Shown in pieces: positions 31,706 to 40,200 of a stretch of DNA of 64,000 nucleotides. The DNA is from JAICJC01 sp963757605. GTDB taxonomy: Bacteria; Actinomycetota; Thermoleophilia; Gaiellales; JAICJC01. The position numbers were made by a program, and so were the translations under genes. The stretch covers positions 744,001-808,000 of the forward strand of contig CAVWSF010000005.1 in assembly GCA_963757605.1 (NCBI GenBank), in the 5' to 3' direction. Position 1 is the stretch's first letter; the number at the start of each line of letters is the position of its first letter. The notes beneath the pieces were generated by a model that did not search any database, was not told where the DNA came from, and worked only from the letters and a program-made list of their open reading frames with translations.

Positions 31706-32587
31706 CTGGCTCCTCGCATCTGCTCACTGCTCCCCAGCGCCACCGAGATCGTCGGCGCGCTCGGCCGGTCCGGCTGGCTCGTCGGCCGCTCCGCCGAGTG
31801 CGACTTCCCGCCGGAGGTGGACGGCCTGCCCGTCGTCACCGCCTCCCGCGTCGACACCTCCGTGCTCTCGAGCCGCGACATCGACGATGCCGTGCGCGAG
31901 GCGGTGCTCTCGGGCCAGGCGCTCTACGCGGTCGACGAGGCGCTGATCCGCGACCTCCAGCCCGACCTCGTCATCACCCAGGACCTGTGCCACGTGTGCG
32001 CCGTGTCGGGCGACGACGTCGGCAAGATCCGGAGCCTCGACGCCGAGGTGATCTCGCTCGACCCGCGCACGATCGCCGATGTGGAGGCGACGGTCGAGCT
32101 GCTGGGCAAGCGCCTGGACGCCGGCGACGCCTCCCGCGTGGTCGTCGACCGCATGCGCCGGACGATCGCCGCCGCCGCTGCGGCGGTCGCGGGCCGCGAG
32201 CCGGTGCCGGTGTTCGTCGCGGAGTGGCTCGACCCGCCGTTTGCGGCCGGCCACTGGGTGCCCGAGATGGTGGCGCTCGCCGGCGGCCGCGAGGTGCTGG
32301 GCCGCACCGGCGGGCCCTCCTTCCCGGTCACGTGGGACGACGTGGCCCAGGCCGGCCCGGAGGTGGTCGTCGTCGCGCCCTGCGGCTTCGGCGCTGAGCG
32401 GGCCGCGGCCGAGGCGGCCCGGATCGCCTTCCCCTGCCCGGCGGTTGCGGTCGAAGCCGATTCCTACTACTCGCGGCCGGCGCCGCGCCTGGCGGAGGGC
32501 GTAGCCCAGCTCGCGCACATCCTGCACCCCGGCGCCGCGCCCGACCCCGGCCTGCCCGCGATCGCCCTCGAGGCCGCCGCCGCGTGA
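31706..32587 (+). CDS. BtuF/TroA-like substrate-binding-fold protein, start displaced or CTG
   Basis: About 293 residues from CTG 31706. RICSLLPSATEIVGALGRSG is the usual opening of cobalamin-binding BtuF-like proteins, and DLVITQDLCHVCAVS, VFVAEWLDPPFAAGHWVPEM and FPVTWDDVA continue the family pattern. There is no signal peptide or lipobox, so this is a cytoplasmic or non-canonical member. No ATG, GTG or TTG occurs in frame before GTG 31817, which would remove the conserved start. The frame opens right at the MITE end (TAG 31694), so the element may have removed the native start. The 3' end overlaps the M20 gene. Confidence 0.75.
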   Translation: MAPRICSLLPSATEIVGALGRSGWLVGRSAECDFPPEVDGLPVVTASRVDTSVLSSRDIDDAVREAVLSGQALYAVDEALIRDLQPDLVITQDLCHVCAVSGDDVGKIRSLDAEVISLDPRTIADVEATVELLGKRLDAGDASRVVVDRMRRTIAAAAAAVAGREPVPVFVAEWLDPPFAAGHWVPEMVALAGGREVLGRTGGPSFPVTWDDVAQAGPEVVVVAPCGFGAERAAAEAARIAFPCPAVAVEADSYYSRPAPRLAEGVAQLAHILHPGAAPDPGLPAIALEAAAA

Positions 32588-33689
32588 GCGAGCCCACCGA
32601 GCTTCTGGCGCGGCTGGTCGAGATCGACTCGATCAACCCGGAGCTCGTGCCCGGCGGCGCCGGCGAGGCCGAGATCGCCACGTTCGCGGCCGGCTGGATG
32701 GGCGAGCGCGGCCTGGACGCCCGCGTCGAGGAGGTCGCGCCCGGCCGCGCCAACGCGATCGCGACCGCCCGCGGGAGTGGCGGCGGCCGCTCGCTCCTCT
32801 TCTGCGCGCACATGGACATCGTCGGCGTCGAGGGGATGGACGCGCCCTTCGAGCCGCGGATCGAGGACGGGCGCATGCACGGGCGCGGGTCGTTCGACAT
32901 GAAGGGCGGGCTGGCCGCGGTCATGGCCGCAGCCGCGGCGGCCGGCGGCGCCGGCCTGCGCGGCGACGTGATCGTGGCGGCCGTGTGCGACGAGGAGTAC
33001 GAGTCGATCGGCGCCGAGCGGGTCGCCGCCGAGCTCACGGCCGACGCCGCGATCGTGACCGAGCCGACCGGGCTCGACGTGTGCGTCGCGCACAAGGGGT
33101 TCGTCTGGCTCGACGTCGAGACGGCCGGCGTCGCGGCGCACGGCTCGCGCCCCGACCTGGGCGTCGACGCGATCGCGGCGATGGGCGAGGTGCTGGTCGG
33201 GCTCACGGGCCTCGCCGCACAGCTCGCCGGCGCGCGCCCGCATCCGCTCCTCGGCACCGGATCCGTCCACGCGTCGCTGATCGAGGGCGGCCAGGAGCTC
33301 TCGAGCTATCCGGAGCGGTGCCTGCTTCGGCTCGAGCGGCGCACGGTCCCGGGCGAGACGTTGGCCGACGTCGAGGCTCAGATCGCCGCGATCGCCCCGG
33401 GCGCTCAGTCCGCTCGACGTTCGAGCGGTCCGCGTTTGAGGTCGCCGCCGACGCCCCCATCGTCTCGGCGGTGCACCGGCACGCGATCGCCGTCCTGGGA
33501 CGCGAGCCGGCCACCGTGGGCCACGCGGCCTGGATGGACGCGGCCGTGCTCTCGGCCGCCGGGATCCCGACCGTCGTCTTCGGCCCGGCCGGCGCCGGCG
33601 CCCACGCCGTGGAGGAGTGGGTCGACCTCGACTCCGTGGAGCGCTGCGCTCAGGTGCTCGAGGCCGTGGCGCGCGAGTGGTGCGCCTAG
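32584..33689 (+). CDS. M20-family metallopeptidase (ArgE/DapE-like), frameshifted
   Basis: Restored length is about 367 residues. The zinc and catalytic motifs are in the first frame: LLFCAHMDIVGV, GRGSFDMKGG and CDEEYESIGAE, followed by the dimerisation domain with AAHGSRPDLGVDAI. Near base 33405 the reading must change frame to reach STFERSAFEVAADAPIV and the C-terminal GPAGAGAHAVEEWVDL. One base has apparently been lost. Family members deacylate N-acyl amino acids or succinyl-diaminopimelate. GTG at 32584 overlaps the upstream stop. It could be an assembly error or a recent pseudogene. Confidence 0.85.
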
Positions 33690-35087
33690 ATCGTCGATTC
33701 GATCTCCCCGAAAATTGGGGTCTGACCCCGTTTTTTCACGGCGGAGGAGGGCGACGCACTCGATGTGGGGGGTGTGCGGGAACATGTCCACGGGGCGGGC
33801 TCGCTCAAGCACGTAGCCGCCGTCCACCAGCATGCGGGCGTTCGGCGCCAGCGTCGTCGGGTTGCACGAGACGTAGACGATCCGCTCCGGCGCGAGCTCC
33901 AGCAGCCGCTTCACCGCCTTGGGCGCGAGGCCCGCACGAGGCGGGTCGACGAACACGACGTCCGGCCGCGACGCGCGCTCGAGCAGGGGAGCGACGCTCT
34001 TTGCGACGTCGCCCACCACGAACTCGATGTTCGCGATGCCGTTTCGCTCGGCGTTCTCGCGCGCCCGGGCGACCGACTCCTCGGCGATCTCGATCCCGTA
34101 GACCCGTCCGGCCCGGGCCGCGGCCAGGAGCCCGATGGCGCCCGCGCCGCAGTAGAGATCCCAGGCCACGTCCGCCTCGGTCAGGCCGGAGTACTCGATC
34201 GCGAGCTCGTAGAGCCGCTCGCTCATGGCGGTGTTGGTCTGCATGAACGCCCCGGCCGTGACCGAGAGGCGCAGGCCGCCGACGAGCTCCTCGTAGCGGT
34301 CGGCGCCGAAGAGCGGCCGCGGCTCGAGCCCGGCGGTCGCGTCGCCCAGGCCCGCGTTCTCGGCGTGGACGGCGCCGACGACTGACTCCGGCACGAGCGC
34401 CCGTAGCCGGTCCGGCTCGGGCACCGCGCCCGCTGCGGTCACGAGCATCGCCAGGAGCTGGCGGGTGTGGGCGCCCTCGCGCACGACCAGGTGGCGCAGG
34501 TAGCCCTCGCCGGTGCGCCCGTCGTAGACGGGCAGGCCGGCCTCGCGGGCCCAGCGCTCGAACGCGCGCCGCACGTCGTTCCCGGCGGGCGAGGCGATGT
34601 GGCAGGTCTCGACCGGCACCAGCTCGTCCCAGCGGCCGGCGCGGTGGAATCCGAGCGACGGGCCCTCCGGCCCGGCCGCCCACGAGTACTCGAGCTTGTT
34701 GCGGTAGCCGTACTGCTCGACGGCCGGTACGATCGGCTCGAGCTCGATCTCGAGCCGCCCCAGCCGCCGCAGCGCGTCGTCGACCTGGGCCGCCTTGTGG
34801 CGCACCTGCTCGGCGTAGTCGAGGTCCTGCCACGCGCACCCGCCGCACACGCCGAAGTGGGCGCAGCGCGGCGTCACCCGGCCCGGGCCGGCCTCGAGCA
34901 CCTCGACGGCGAACGCTTCGGCGTGCCGGCGCTTGAGCTTCGTGACGCGGGCCCGCACCCGGTCGCCCGGGAGCGCCCGCGAGACGAAGACGACCAACTC
35001 GCCGTGGCGGGCGACGCCGCGGCCGCCGAAGGCCAGGCTGTCGACCTTGAGGTCGACCTCCTGGCCGCGGTGAAGCTTCGTGGGCAT
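33405..35087 (-). CDS. rlmD: 23S rRNA (uracil-C5)-methyltransferase RlmD/RumA-type, with an abnormal C-terminal extension
   Basis: A TRAM domain (1-60), then CAHFGVCGGC for a [4Fe-4S] cluster, the SAM-binding DLYCGAGAIGLLAA, VFVDPPRAG and the catalytic VSCNPTTLA Cys. The family normally ends just after HIECVALLRR, about residue 450. Here the frame runs on through KTGSDPNF, which is the translation of the palindrome at 33710-33737, and then about 100 residues antisense to the M20 gene until 33405. The repeat has probably removed the native stop. ATG at 35087 has TAGACT ending 6 bases upstream. Confidence 0.92.
   Translation of the reverse strand: MPTKLHRGQEVDLKVDSLAFGGRGVARHGELVVFVSRALPGDRVRARVTKLKRRHAEAFAVEVLEAGPGRVTPRCAHFGVCGGCAWQDLDYAEQVRHKAAQVDDALRRLGRLEIELEPIVPAVEQYGYRNKLEYSWAAGPEGPSLGFHRAGRWDELVPVETCHIASPAGNDVRRAFERWAREAGLPVYDGRTGEGYLRHLVVREGAHTRQLLAMLVTAAGAVPEPDRLRALVPESVVGAVHAENAGLGDATAGLEPRPLFGADRYEELVGGLRLSVTAGAFMQTNTAMSERLYELAIEYSGLTEADVAWDLYCGAGAIGLLAAARAGRVYGIEIAEESVARARENAERNGIANIEFVVGDVAKSVAPLLERASRPDVVFVDPPRAGLAPKAVKRLLELAPERIVYVSCNPTTLAPNARMLVDGGYVLERARPVDMFPHTPHIECVALLRREKTGSDPNFRGDRIDDLGAPLARHGLEHLSAALHGVEVDPLLHGVGAGAGRAEDDGRDPGGREHGRVHPGRVAHGGRLASQDGDRVPVHRRDDGGVGGDLKRGPLERRAD
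33710..33737. terminator. Second copy of the GGGGTC-N-GACCCC palindrome
   Basis: A 12-13 base arm on each side of T 33723, with the outer arms degenerate compared with 28042-28080 and T-runs on one side and A-runs on the other. It lies between the convergent M20 and rlmD genes and could terminate both. On the rlmD strand it is translated as GSDPNF because no stop precedes it. Confidence 0.65.
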
Positions 35088-35090
35088 GGC

Positions 35091-35099
35091 TAGAGTCTA
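35091..35099. promoter_or_regulatory. Overlapping divergent -10 boxes for rlmD and the M3-like peptidase
   Basis: The plus strand reads TAGAGT (35091-35096), 8 bases before GTG 35105; the minus strand reads TAGACT (35094-35099), 6 bases before ATG 35087. The hexamers share three base pairs, so the two polymerases should exclude each other. Confidence 0.55.
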
Positions 35100-35104
35100 C
35101 GGTC

Positions 35105-36571
35105 GTGCCGATCGCCGTCCCCGAGTACCGCGAGCGCCTCGAGGAGATGACGGCCGAGGCGCTCGAGGAGTACTACGCCCACAGCGCCGGCCACAAGCGC
35201 ACATACGAGATCGCCGCGATCTACCAGCGCCACGCGGATCTCTCGACGCTCGACCAGGCCCGCGCGCTGGCCGAGGCGGATGCCCCGGCCGAGCTGCGCC
35301 GGTTCGCCGCCGAGGCCTACGTCGGAAACGGCCTGAAGCACCTGAGCGAGGACATCGCCAACACCGAGGCCGAGCTGACGGTGGCCTACGACGGCGAGGA
35401 CGTGCCCTACCGCGAGGTGCGGCCGCGGATCATGAACGAACCGGACGCCGCCCGTCGCCGCGACCTGCACGCCCGCCGCTGCGCCGCCACCGAGGAGCAC
35501 CTGAACCCGATGTACGAGGAGGCGACCGAGCTCGAGCGCGAGCTGACGTCCGATCTGGGCGCGGCGACGGTGCTGGAGCTCTACGAGGGCTTCGGCTACG
35601 ACCCGCGCGGGCTCGACGCCGAGACCTCCCGGTACGTCGCCGAGACCGACGCCCTCTATCGCGAGCAGATCGATGCCGCCCTGCGGCGCCGGGGCGTCGC
35701 GCTCGAGGACGCGGCGCTCCCGGACTTCAGCCGCCTCTGGCGCGCGCCCGAGTTCGACGCGGGGTTCACGACCGAGCGGGCCGTCCCCGCCCTGCGGGCG
35801 ACGCTCGCCGGCCTCGGGATCGACCTCGACAGCCAGCGCAACGTCGAGCTCGACATCGAGGCCCGTCCGGGCAAGCGGCCGCGCGCGTTCTGCGCGCCGA
35901 TCCGGGTGCCCGACCGGGTCGTGCTCGTCATCCTGCCGCAGGGCGGGCAGGACGACTACCAGGCCCTCTTCCACGAGGCCGGCCACGCCGAGCACTTCGC
36001 CAACGCCGACGGCGAGCTCCCGGCGGAGCAGCGGCTCCTGGGCGACAACGCCGTGACGGAGGGCTTCGCCTTCCTCTTCGAGCACCTGCTCTCCGACCCG
36101 GCCTGGCTCCACGCACAGCTCGACTTCGGCCCGGTCGACGACTACGTGCGCTTCACCGCGCTCCAGAAGCTCTTCTTCGTGCGCCGCTACTCCGCCAAGC
36201 TGGCGTACGAGATCGAGCTCCACTCCGGCCTCGCGCTCGACTCGCTGCCCGACCGCTACGCCGAGCACCTCTCCGCGGCCGTCGGCGTCGCCTACCCCCG
36301 CGGCGACTACCTCGAGGACGTCGACGGCGGCTTCTACTGCACCTGCTACTTGCGGGCATGGGCGTTCGAGGCCCAGCTCCGCGATCACCTGCGGACCGAG
36401 TTCGGTTCGGACTGGTTCCGGCGGCGAGCGGCCGGCGACCTCCTGCGCGAGCTGTGGAGCCTCGGCCAGTCGCAGCGCGCGGACGACCTCCTGCGCGAGC
36501 TCACCGGCGAGCCGATCCGGTTCGACGTGCTGGCCGACGAGGCCCGCGCGGTGCTGCGCCAGATGTCCTAG
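35105..36571 (+). CDS. M3-like zinc metallopeptidase
   Basis: 488 residues, no signal peptide. ALFHEAGHAEHFA holds the HEXGH zinc site at about 290-294, and VTEGFAFLFEHLL about 25 residues later gives the third ligand Glu, as in oligopeptidase/thimet families (M3). The rest is helical, with paired acidic segments in the N-terminal half. Probably a cytoplasmic oligopeptidase. GTG at 35105 fits the -10 spacing. The stop overlaps the convergent GT-C gene's stop in a shared CTAG. Confidence 0.82.
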   Translation: MPIAVPEYRERLEEMTAEALEEYYAHSAGHKRTYEIAAIYQRHADLSTLDQARALAEADAPAELRRFAAEAYVGNGLKHLSEDIANTEAELTVAYDGEDVPYREVRPRIMNEPDAARRRDLHARRCAATEEHLNPMYEEATELERELTSDLGAATVLELYEGFGYDPRGLDAETSRYVAETDALYREQIDAALRRRGVALEDAALPDFSRLWRAPEFDAGFTTERAVPALRATLAGLGIDLDSQRNVELDIEARPGKRPRAFCAPIRVPDRVVLVILPQGGQDDYQALFHEAGHAEHFANADGELPAEQRLLGDNAVTEGFAFLFEHLLSDPAWLHAQLDFGPVDDYVRFTALQKLFFVRRYSAKLAYEIELHSGLALDSLPDRYAEHLSAAVGVAYPRGDYLEDVDGGFYCTCYLRAWAFEAQLRDHLRTEFGSDWFRRRAAGDLLRELWSLGQSQRADDLLRELTGEPIRFDVLADEARAVLRQMS

Positions 36572-38214
36572 GTGACGGGTCCCGCCTGCGGGCAGAGCTG
36601 CGCCGAGTCGAGGTGGGCCGCGAACCGGTAGAGCCGCGCCATCCGGCGGAAGTCGCGCACGCCCGGGTCCCCGGCCGCAACCAGCCGCCACAGGCGCGTG
36701 CCGAGGAAGAGCGCGCTCCGTGTGCGTGTGTAGCGCGGCTCCGCGACCGCCACGACGAAGTCGCCGTAGATCGACGTGGTCGCCCCGGCGCCGTCCAGCG
36801 CGGCCGCCACGTCGAGCGGGTGGTGCGTCGCGGCGATGAGCCACACGCGCTGCGGGTAGGGCCGCTGGCCCAGCCGGCGGATGAGGCCGCAGCGGCTGGC
36901 CGCGTCGACGGTCTTCCAGTGCGCGAGCGCCGTGTCGTCGGGCGCGTCGAGCACGGCGTAGGCGCCGAACAGGCGCGGGTCCTCGAGCGGGCCGTGGATG
37001 CCCCCGGTCGTGAGCAGGATGTCGTCGGGCCCGAAGTCGGCAGCCAGGCCCAGGCTCGCGTCGCGCAGGTTGGCGTTGAAGTTCGAGAGGTCGTTTCGGC
37101 CCGAGACCAGAAGCGGCGTCAAGAGGAGCGCCAGCAGGACCCCGCCGGCGATCCGGCGCCTGCCGGGAAGCCGGCCCAGCTCGAGGGCGAAGCCGGCGAG
37201 CGCGATCGCGAAGCCGGGAAGCATGAACGAGAGGTGCCGCTCAGGCGCGAAGTCCTCCGACGACGCGGTCAGGATCTGCAGCAGGACGAGCGGGAGGACG
37301 AGCCAGACCGTCGCGACGATCGCCGCCCGCCGGTCGCGGAAGGCGAGCGCGACGATCCCCGCAACCACGGCGCCGGCGACCACGAACCAGTACGCCGGCA
37401 CGGACGAGCCGGTGACGTGCGAGGCCAGGTCGCTCCAGAACGACCGCGATGCCAGGTCGACGACGGCCCCGCCCTCCCCCACCCCGTACTTGGACTGGAG
37501 CGGCGCGTACACGTGCCGGAGCCACACGAAGGCGCCCGCCGCCAGCACGAGCCCGGCCGCCATCGCCACGAGTGCACGCCGATCGCCGCGCCGCCTGGTG
37601 AAGAGGACGTGGCCGCCGAGCCCGGCGAGCAGGACGAGCTCCGACGCCAGCGCGAAGAGGCCGAACGGATGCGACGCCACGAGCAGGAGCGCCACGAGCG
37701 CATACGGCACCGCCCAGCGCAGCCGGCCCGTCCGCACCAGGACGAGCAGCAGCCACAGGCTGCCGTACGCGCAGGCGATCATCGCGGTATACCCGCGCGC
37801 GAACTGGGCCAGATGGATCGTGATCGGCGACACCGCCGTCACGATCGCGACGGCCGCGCCGCCCGCCCGGCCCATCAGCTCCCGGCCGCAGCCGAACGCC
37901 AGGCCGACGGCGAGGATGCCGAAGAGGGCCGAGGGCAGCCGCAGGCCGAGGATGTCGTGGCGCCAGTCGAGCGAGGCGTGCACGATCAGGTAGTGGAGCG
38001 GCGGCCCGTGCCGGTCCCAGACCGCCACGTGGAAGACGTCGCCCACGCTCGGCTGGCCCGCGACGTGCAGCGTCACGACCTCGTCGTGGTGCAGCGGCCG
38101 GAAGTCGAGCCCGAACCCGACGACGAGGATCGCGTAGCCGACCACGGCGACGCCCCCCAGGAGCCCGGGCCACCGCTCGGCCGCAAGAGCCCGCACCCGG
38201 GCACGAGTGAGCAT
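36568..38214 (-). CDS. GT-C glycosyltransferase-like membrane protein (ArnT/PMT type)
   Basis: 548 residues, about eleven membrane segments. The first external loop contains RPLHHDEVVTLHVAG, with the Asp-Glu pair typical of PMT_2/ArnT-type transferases, and later WDRHGPPLHYLIVHA. Such enzymes take sugars from polyprenyl-phosphate carriers. The divergent neighbour is a GT2 enzyme of the dolichol-phosphate-sugar synthase kind, which could supply the donor. ATG at 38214 is chosen because GATAAT (38224-38229) ends 9 bases before it. Confidence 0.8.
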   Translation of the reverse strand: MLTRARVRALAAERWPGLLGGVAVVGYAILVVGFGLDFRPLHHDEVVTLHVAGQPSVGDVFHVAVWDRHGPPLHYLIVHASLDWRHDILGLRLPSALFGILAVGLAFGCGRELMGRAGGAAVAIVTAVSPITIHLAQFARGYTAMIACAYGSLWLLLVLVRTGRLRWAVPYALVALLLVASHPFGLFALASELVLLAGLGGHVLFTRRRGDRRALVAMAAGLVLAAGAFVWLRHVYAPLQSKYGVGEGGAVVDLASRSFWSDLASHVTGSSVPAYWFVVAGAVVAGIVALAFRDRRAAIVATVWLVLPLVLLQILTASSEDFAPERHLSFMLPGFAIALAGFALELGRLPGRRRIAGGVLLALLLTPLLVSGRNDLSNFNANLRDASLGLAADFGPDDILLTTGGIHGPLEDPRLFGAYAVLDAPDDTALAHWKTVDAASRCGLIRRLGQRPYPQRVWLIAATHHPLDVAAALDGAGATTSIYGDFVVAVAEPRYTRTRSALFLGTRLWRLVAAGDPGVRDFRRMARLYRFAAHLDSAQLCPQAGPVT

Positions 38215-38223
38215 CGGCGCGGG

Positions 38224-38263
38224 ATTATCGGTCAACGCGGGCGTCCAGGGCCGCCGGTACCCT
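38224..38263. promoter_or_regulatory. Divergent leaderless promoters of the GT-C and GT2 genes
   Basis: The minus strand has GATAAT (38224-38229), 9 bases before ATG 38214; the plus strand has TACCCT (38258-38263), 6 bases before ATG 38270. No ribosome-binding sites are seen. Confidence 0.4.
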
Positions 38264-38269
38264 TGCCCG

Positions 38270-39193
38270 ATGGCCGCCGCCCCGGACGTCAGCGTGGTCG
38301 TCCCCGTGCTCGACGAGGAGGCGACCGTCGAGCCGCTCTTCCGGGGAATCGTCGCCTCGCTCGACGAGGCCGGCATCCCCGGCGAGGTCATCTTCGTGGA
38401 CGACGGCTCGACCGACGCCACGTTCGAGCGGCTGGCGCGCCTGCACGAGGCCGACCCGCGCCTGCGGGTGCTGTCGTTCGACCGCAACTACGGCCAGCAC
38501 CCGGCCATGCACGCCGGGATCACGCGGGCGCGGGGCCGGATCGTAGTGACGATGGACGGCGACCTCCAGAACTCGCCGTCCGACATCACCCACCTCGTGG
38601 CGGCGGTGGAGGCCGGCGCAGACGTCGCCTCGGGGCGGCGCCGCGGCCGGGACGACCCGTTCCTGCGCCGGCTCCCGTCGGTTGTGATCAACCGCATGCT
38701 GGGCCGGCTGACCGGGGTCGAGCTCGCCGACTTCGGCTGCGCGTTCAACGCCTACCGGCGCGGGGCGCTCGACCCGGTCATGCACCGCATCGGGCGGCAG
38801 AAGTTCACCAAGGCGATCGTGTGCTCGACGGGCGTCCGCGTCGTCGAGGTCGATCTCGAGCACCGGCGCCGCGAGGATCGGAGCCGCTACCGGCCGGTGG
38901 CGCTCGTCAAGATGGGCCTCCAGGTGATCACGGGGTTCTGGCCCGGGCTGTCCCAGCGGGTGGGGCTGACCGTGGCGGTTCTCGGTATCCTTCTGGGCTC
39001 CGGCGTCGGGGTGTGGGGTCTGGTCGACTGGATCCAGCATGGAAGCCCGCCCGGGCTCGCCCTCCTCGGAGCGGCGGTGCTGTTCCTGCTGGGCCTCCAC
39101 GGCCTGCTCATGGCGATCGTGGGGGAGCAGCTCGGCCGGATCCAGCGCCTGCTCGAGCGGGGGCCGGGGTACACCATCCAACGAGAGCTCTAG
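38270..39193 (+). CDS. Family 2 glycosyltransferase, polyprenyl-phosphate sugar synthase-like
   Basis: 307 residues. The GT-A domain starts SVVVPVLDEEATVEPLF and has VIFVDDGSTDATFE, the TMDGDLQNSP metal site and a later FDRNYGQ and CAFNAYRRGA segment, then two C-terminal membrane helices (about 235-290). This is the layout of DPM1/ArnC-type enzymes that make polyprenyl-phosphate-linked sugars on the inner face of the membrane. First gene of a plus-strand glycan cassette. Confidence 0.88.
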   Translation: MAAAPDVSVVVPVLDEEATVEPLFRGIVASLDEAGIPGEVIFVDDGSTDATFERLARLHEADPRLRVLSFDRNYGQHPAMHAGITRARGRIVVTMDGDLQNSPSDITHLVAAVEAGADVASGRRRGRDDPFLRRLPSVVINRMLGRLTGVELADFGCAFNAYRRGALDPVMHRIGRQKFTKAIVCSTGVRVVEVDLEHRRREDRSRYRPVALVKMGLQVITGFWPGLSQRVGLTVAVLGILLGSGVGVWGLVDWIQHGSPPGLALLGAAVLFLLGLHGLLMAIVGEQLGRIQRLLERGPGYTIQREL

Positions 39194-39198
39194 CCACC

Positions 39199-40200
39199 TT
39201 GATCAAACGAATCCTTGTCACCGGCGGCGCCGGGTTCATCTCCTCCAACATGATCCGGTACCTGCTCCAGGAGACGGAGCACGAGGTCGTGACGATGGAC
39301 GCCCTCACCTACGCCGGCAACCTCGCGAACCTGGCCGACGTGCTCGAACACGAGCGGCTGCGGTTCATTCACGGCGACATCCGCGACCTGGCCGACGTCA
39401 CCTCGGCGCTCGAGGGCGTCGACGTGATCGTGAACGCGGCCGCCGAGTCGCACGTCTCGAAGTCGATCGAGCAGGGCGGCGGGGAGTTCGTGACCACGAA
39501 CGTCGTCGGCACGCAGGTGCTGCTCGACGCAATGCGCGAGCGGCCGATCGAGCGGTTCATCCTCATCTCCTCGTCCGAGGTGTACGGCACCGCCGAGTCC
39601 GACCCGATGACCGAGGATCACCCGCTGAACCCGCGCTCGCCGTACGCGGGCACCAAGGCCGGCGGCGACCGCCTGGCCTACTCGTACTTCTGCACGTACG
39701 GCCTCCCGATCACGATCATCCGTCCGTTCAACAACTACGGGCCCTACCAGCATCCCGAGAAGGTCATCCCGCGCTTCATCATCCAGGCGCTGACCGACCG
39801 CCCGCTCACGATCCACGGCAACGGCATCGCCAGCCGCGACTGGCTGCACGTCTTCGACACCGCCGAGGCGATCACCGCCGCCTGCGAGGTGCCCCTCGAC
39901 GCGATCGTGGGCGAGACCATCAACGTCGCGACGGGTGTCGACGAGTCGGTCGAGGAGATCGCCGACGCGATCCTCTCCATCCTCGGGAAGCCGGCCTCCC
40001 TGAAGCACCACATCACCGACCGTCCGGGCCAGGTCGACCGCCACATCGGGTCGACCGACAGGGCGCGCGACCTGTTCGGGTGGCGCTCGAGCATCCCGTT
40101 CGCCGACGGCCTCGAGCGCACCGTCCGCTGGTACCGGGACAATCCGGACTGGTGGCAGTCGGTCATGGCCACGGAGGAGACGGCCCAGACCGTCGTGTGA
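39199..40200 (+). CDS. NAD-dependent sugar epimerase/dehydratase (extended SDR), RmlB-related
   Basis: 333 residues. RILVTGGAGFISSNMIRYLL is the Rossmann motif, MDALTYAGNLANLADV resembles dTDP-glucose 4,6-dehydratase, and SPYAGTKAGGDRL gives Tyr-X3-Lys. The RmlB signature TDE before VYG is replaced by SSSEVYG, so the dehydratase Asp is missing and a decarboxylase or epimerase activity on a nucleotide sugar is more likely. Start TTG 39199, 5 bases after the GT2 stop, because it gives the complete Rossmann start. It overlaps the ATP-grasp gene. Confidence 0.87.
   Translation: MIKRILVTGGAGFISSNMIRYLLQETEHEVVTMDALTYAGNLANLADVLEHERLRFIHGDIRDLADVTSALEGVDVIVNAAAESHVSKSIEQGGGEFVTTNVVGTQVLLDAMRERPIERFILISSSEVYGTAESDPMTEDHPLNPRSPYAGTKAGGDRLAYSYFCTYGLPITIIRPFNNYGPYQHPEKVIPRFIIQALTDRPLTIHGNGIASRDWLHVFDTAEAITAACEVPLDAIVGETINVATGVDESVEEIADAILSILGKPASLKHHITDRPGQVDRHIGSTDRARDLFGWRSSIPFADGLERTVRWYRDNPDWWQSVMATEETAQTVV

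Noticed and set aside
35080..40200. Very long open frame of about 1,700 codons on the plus strand
   Set aside because: It runs antisense to a clear GT-C gene and through other frames of the M3 and GT2 genes; only its last third (from 39199) is a real protein. Long spurious frames are expected at this GC content.
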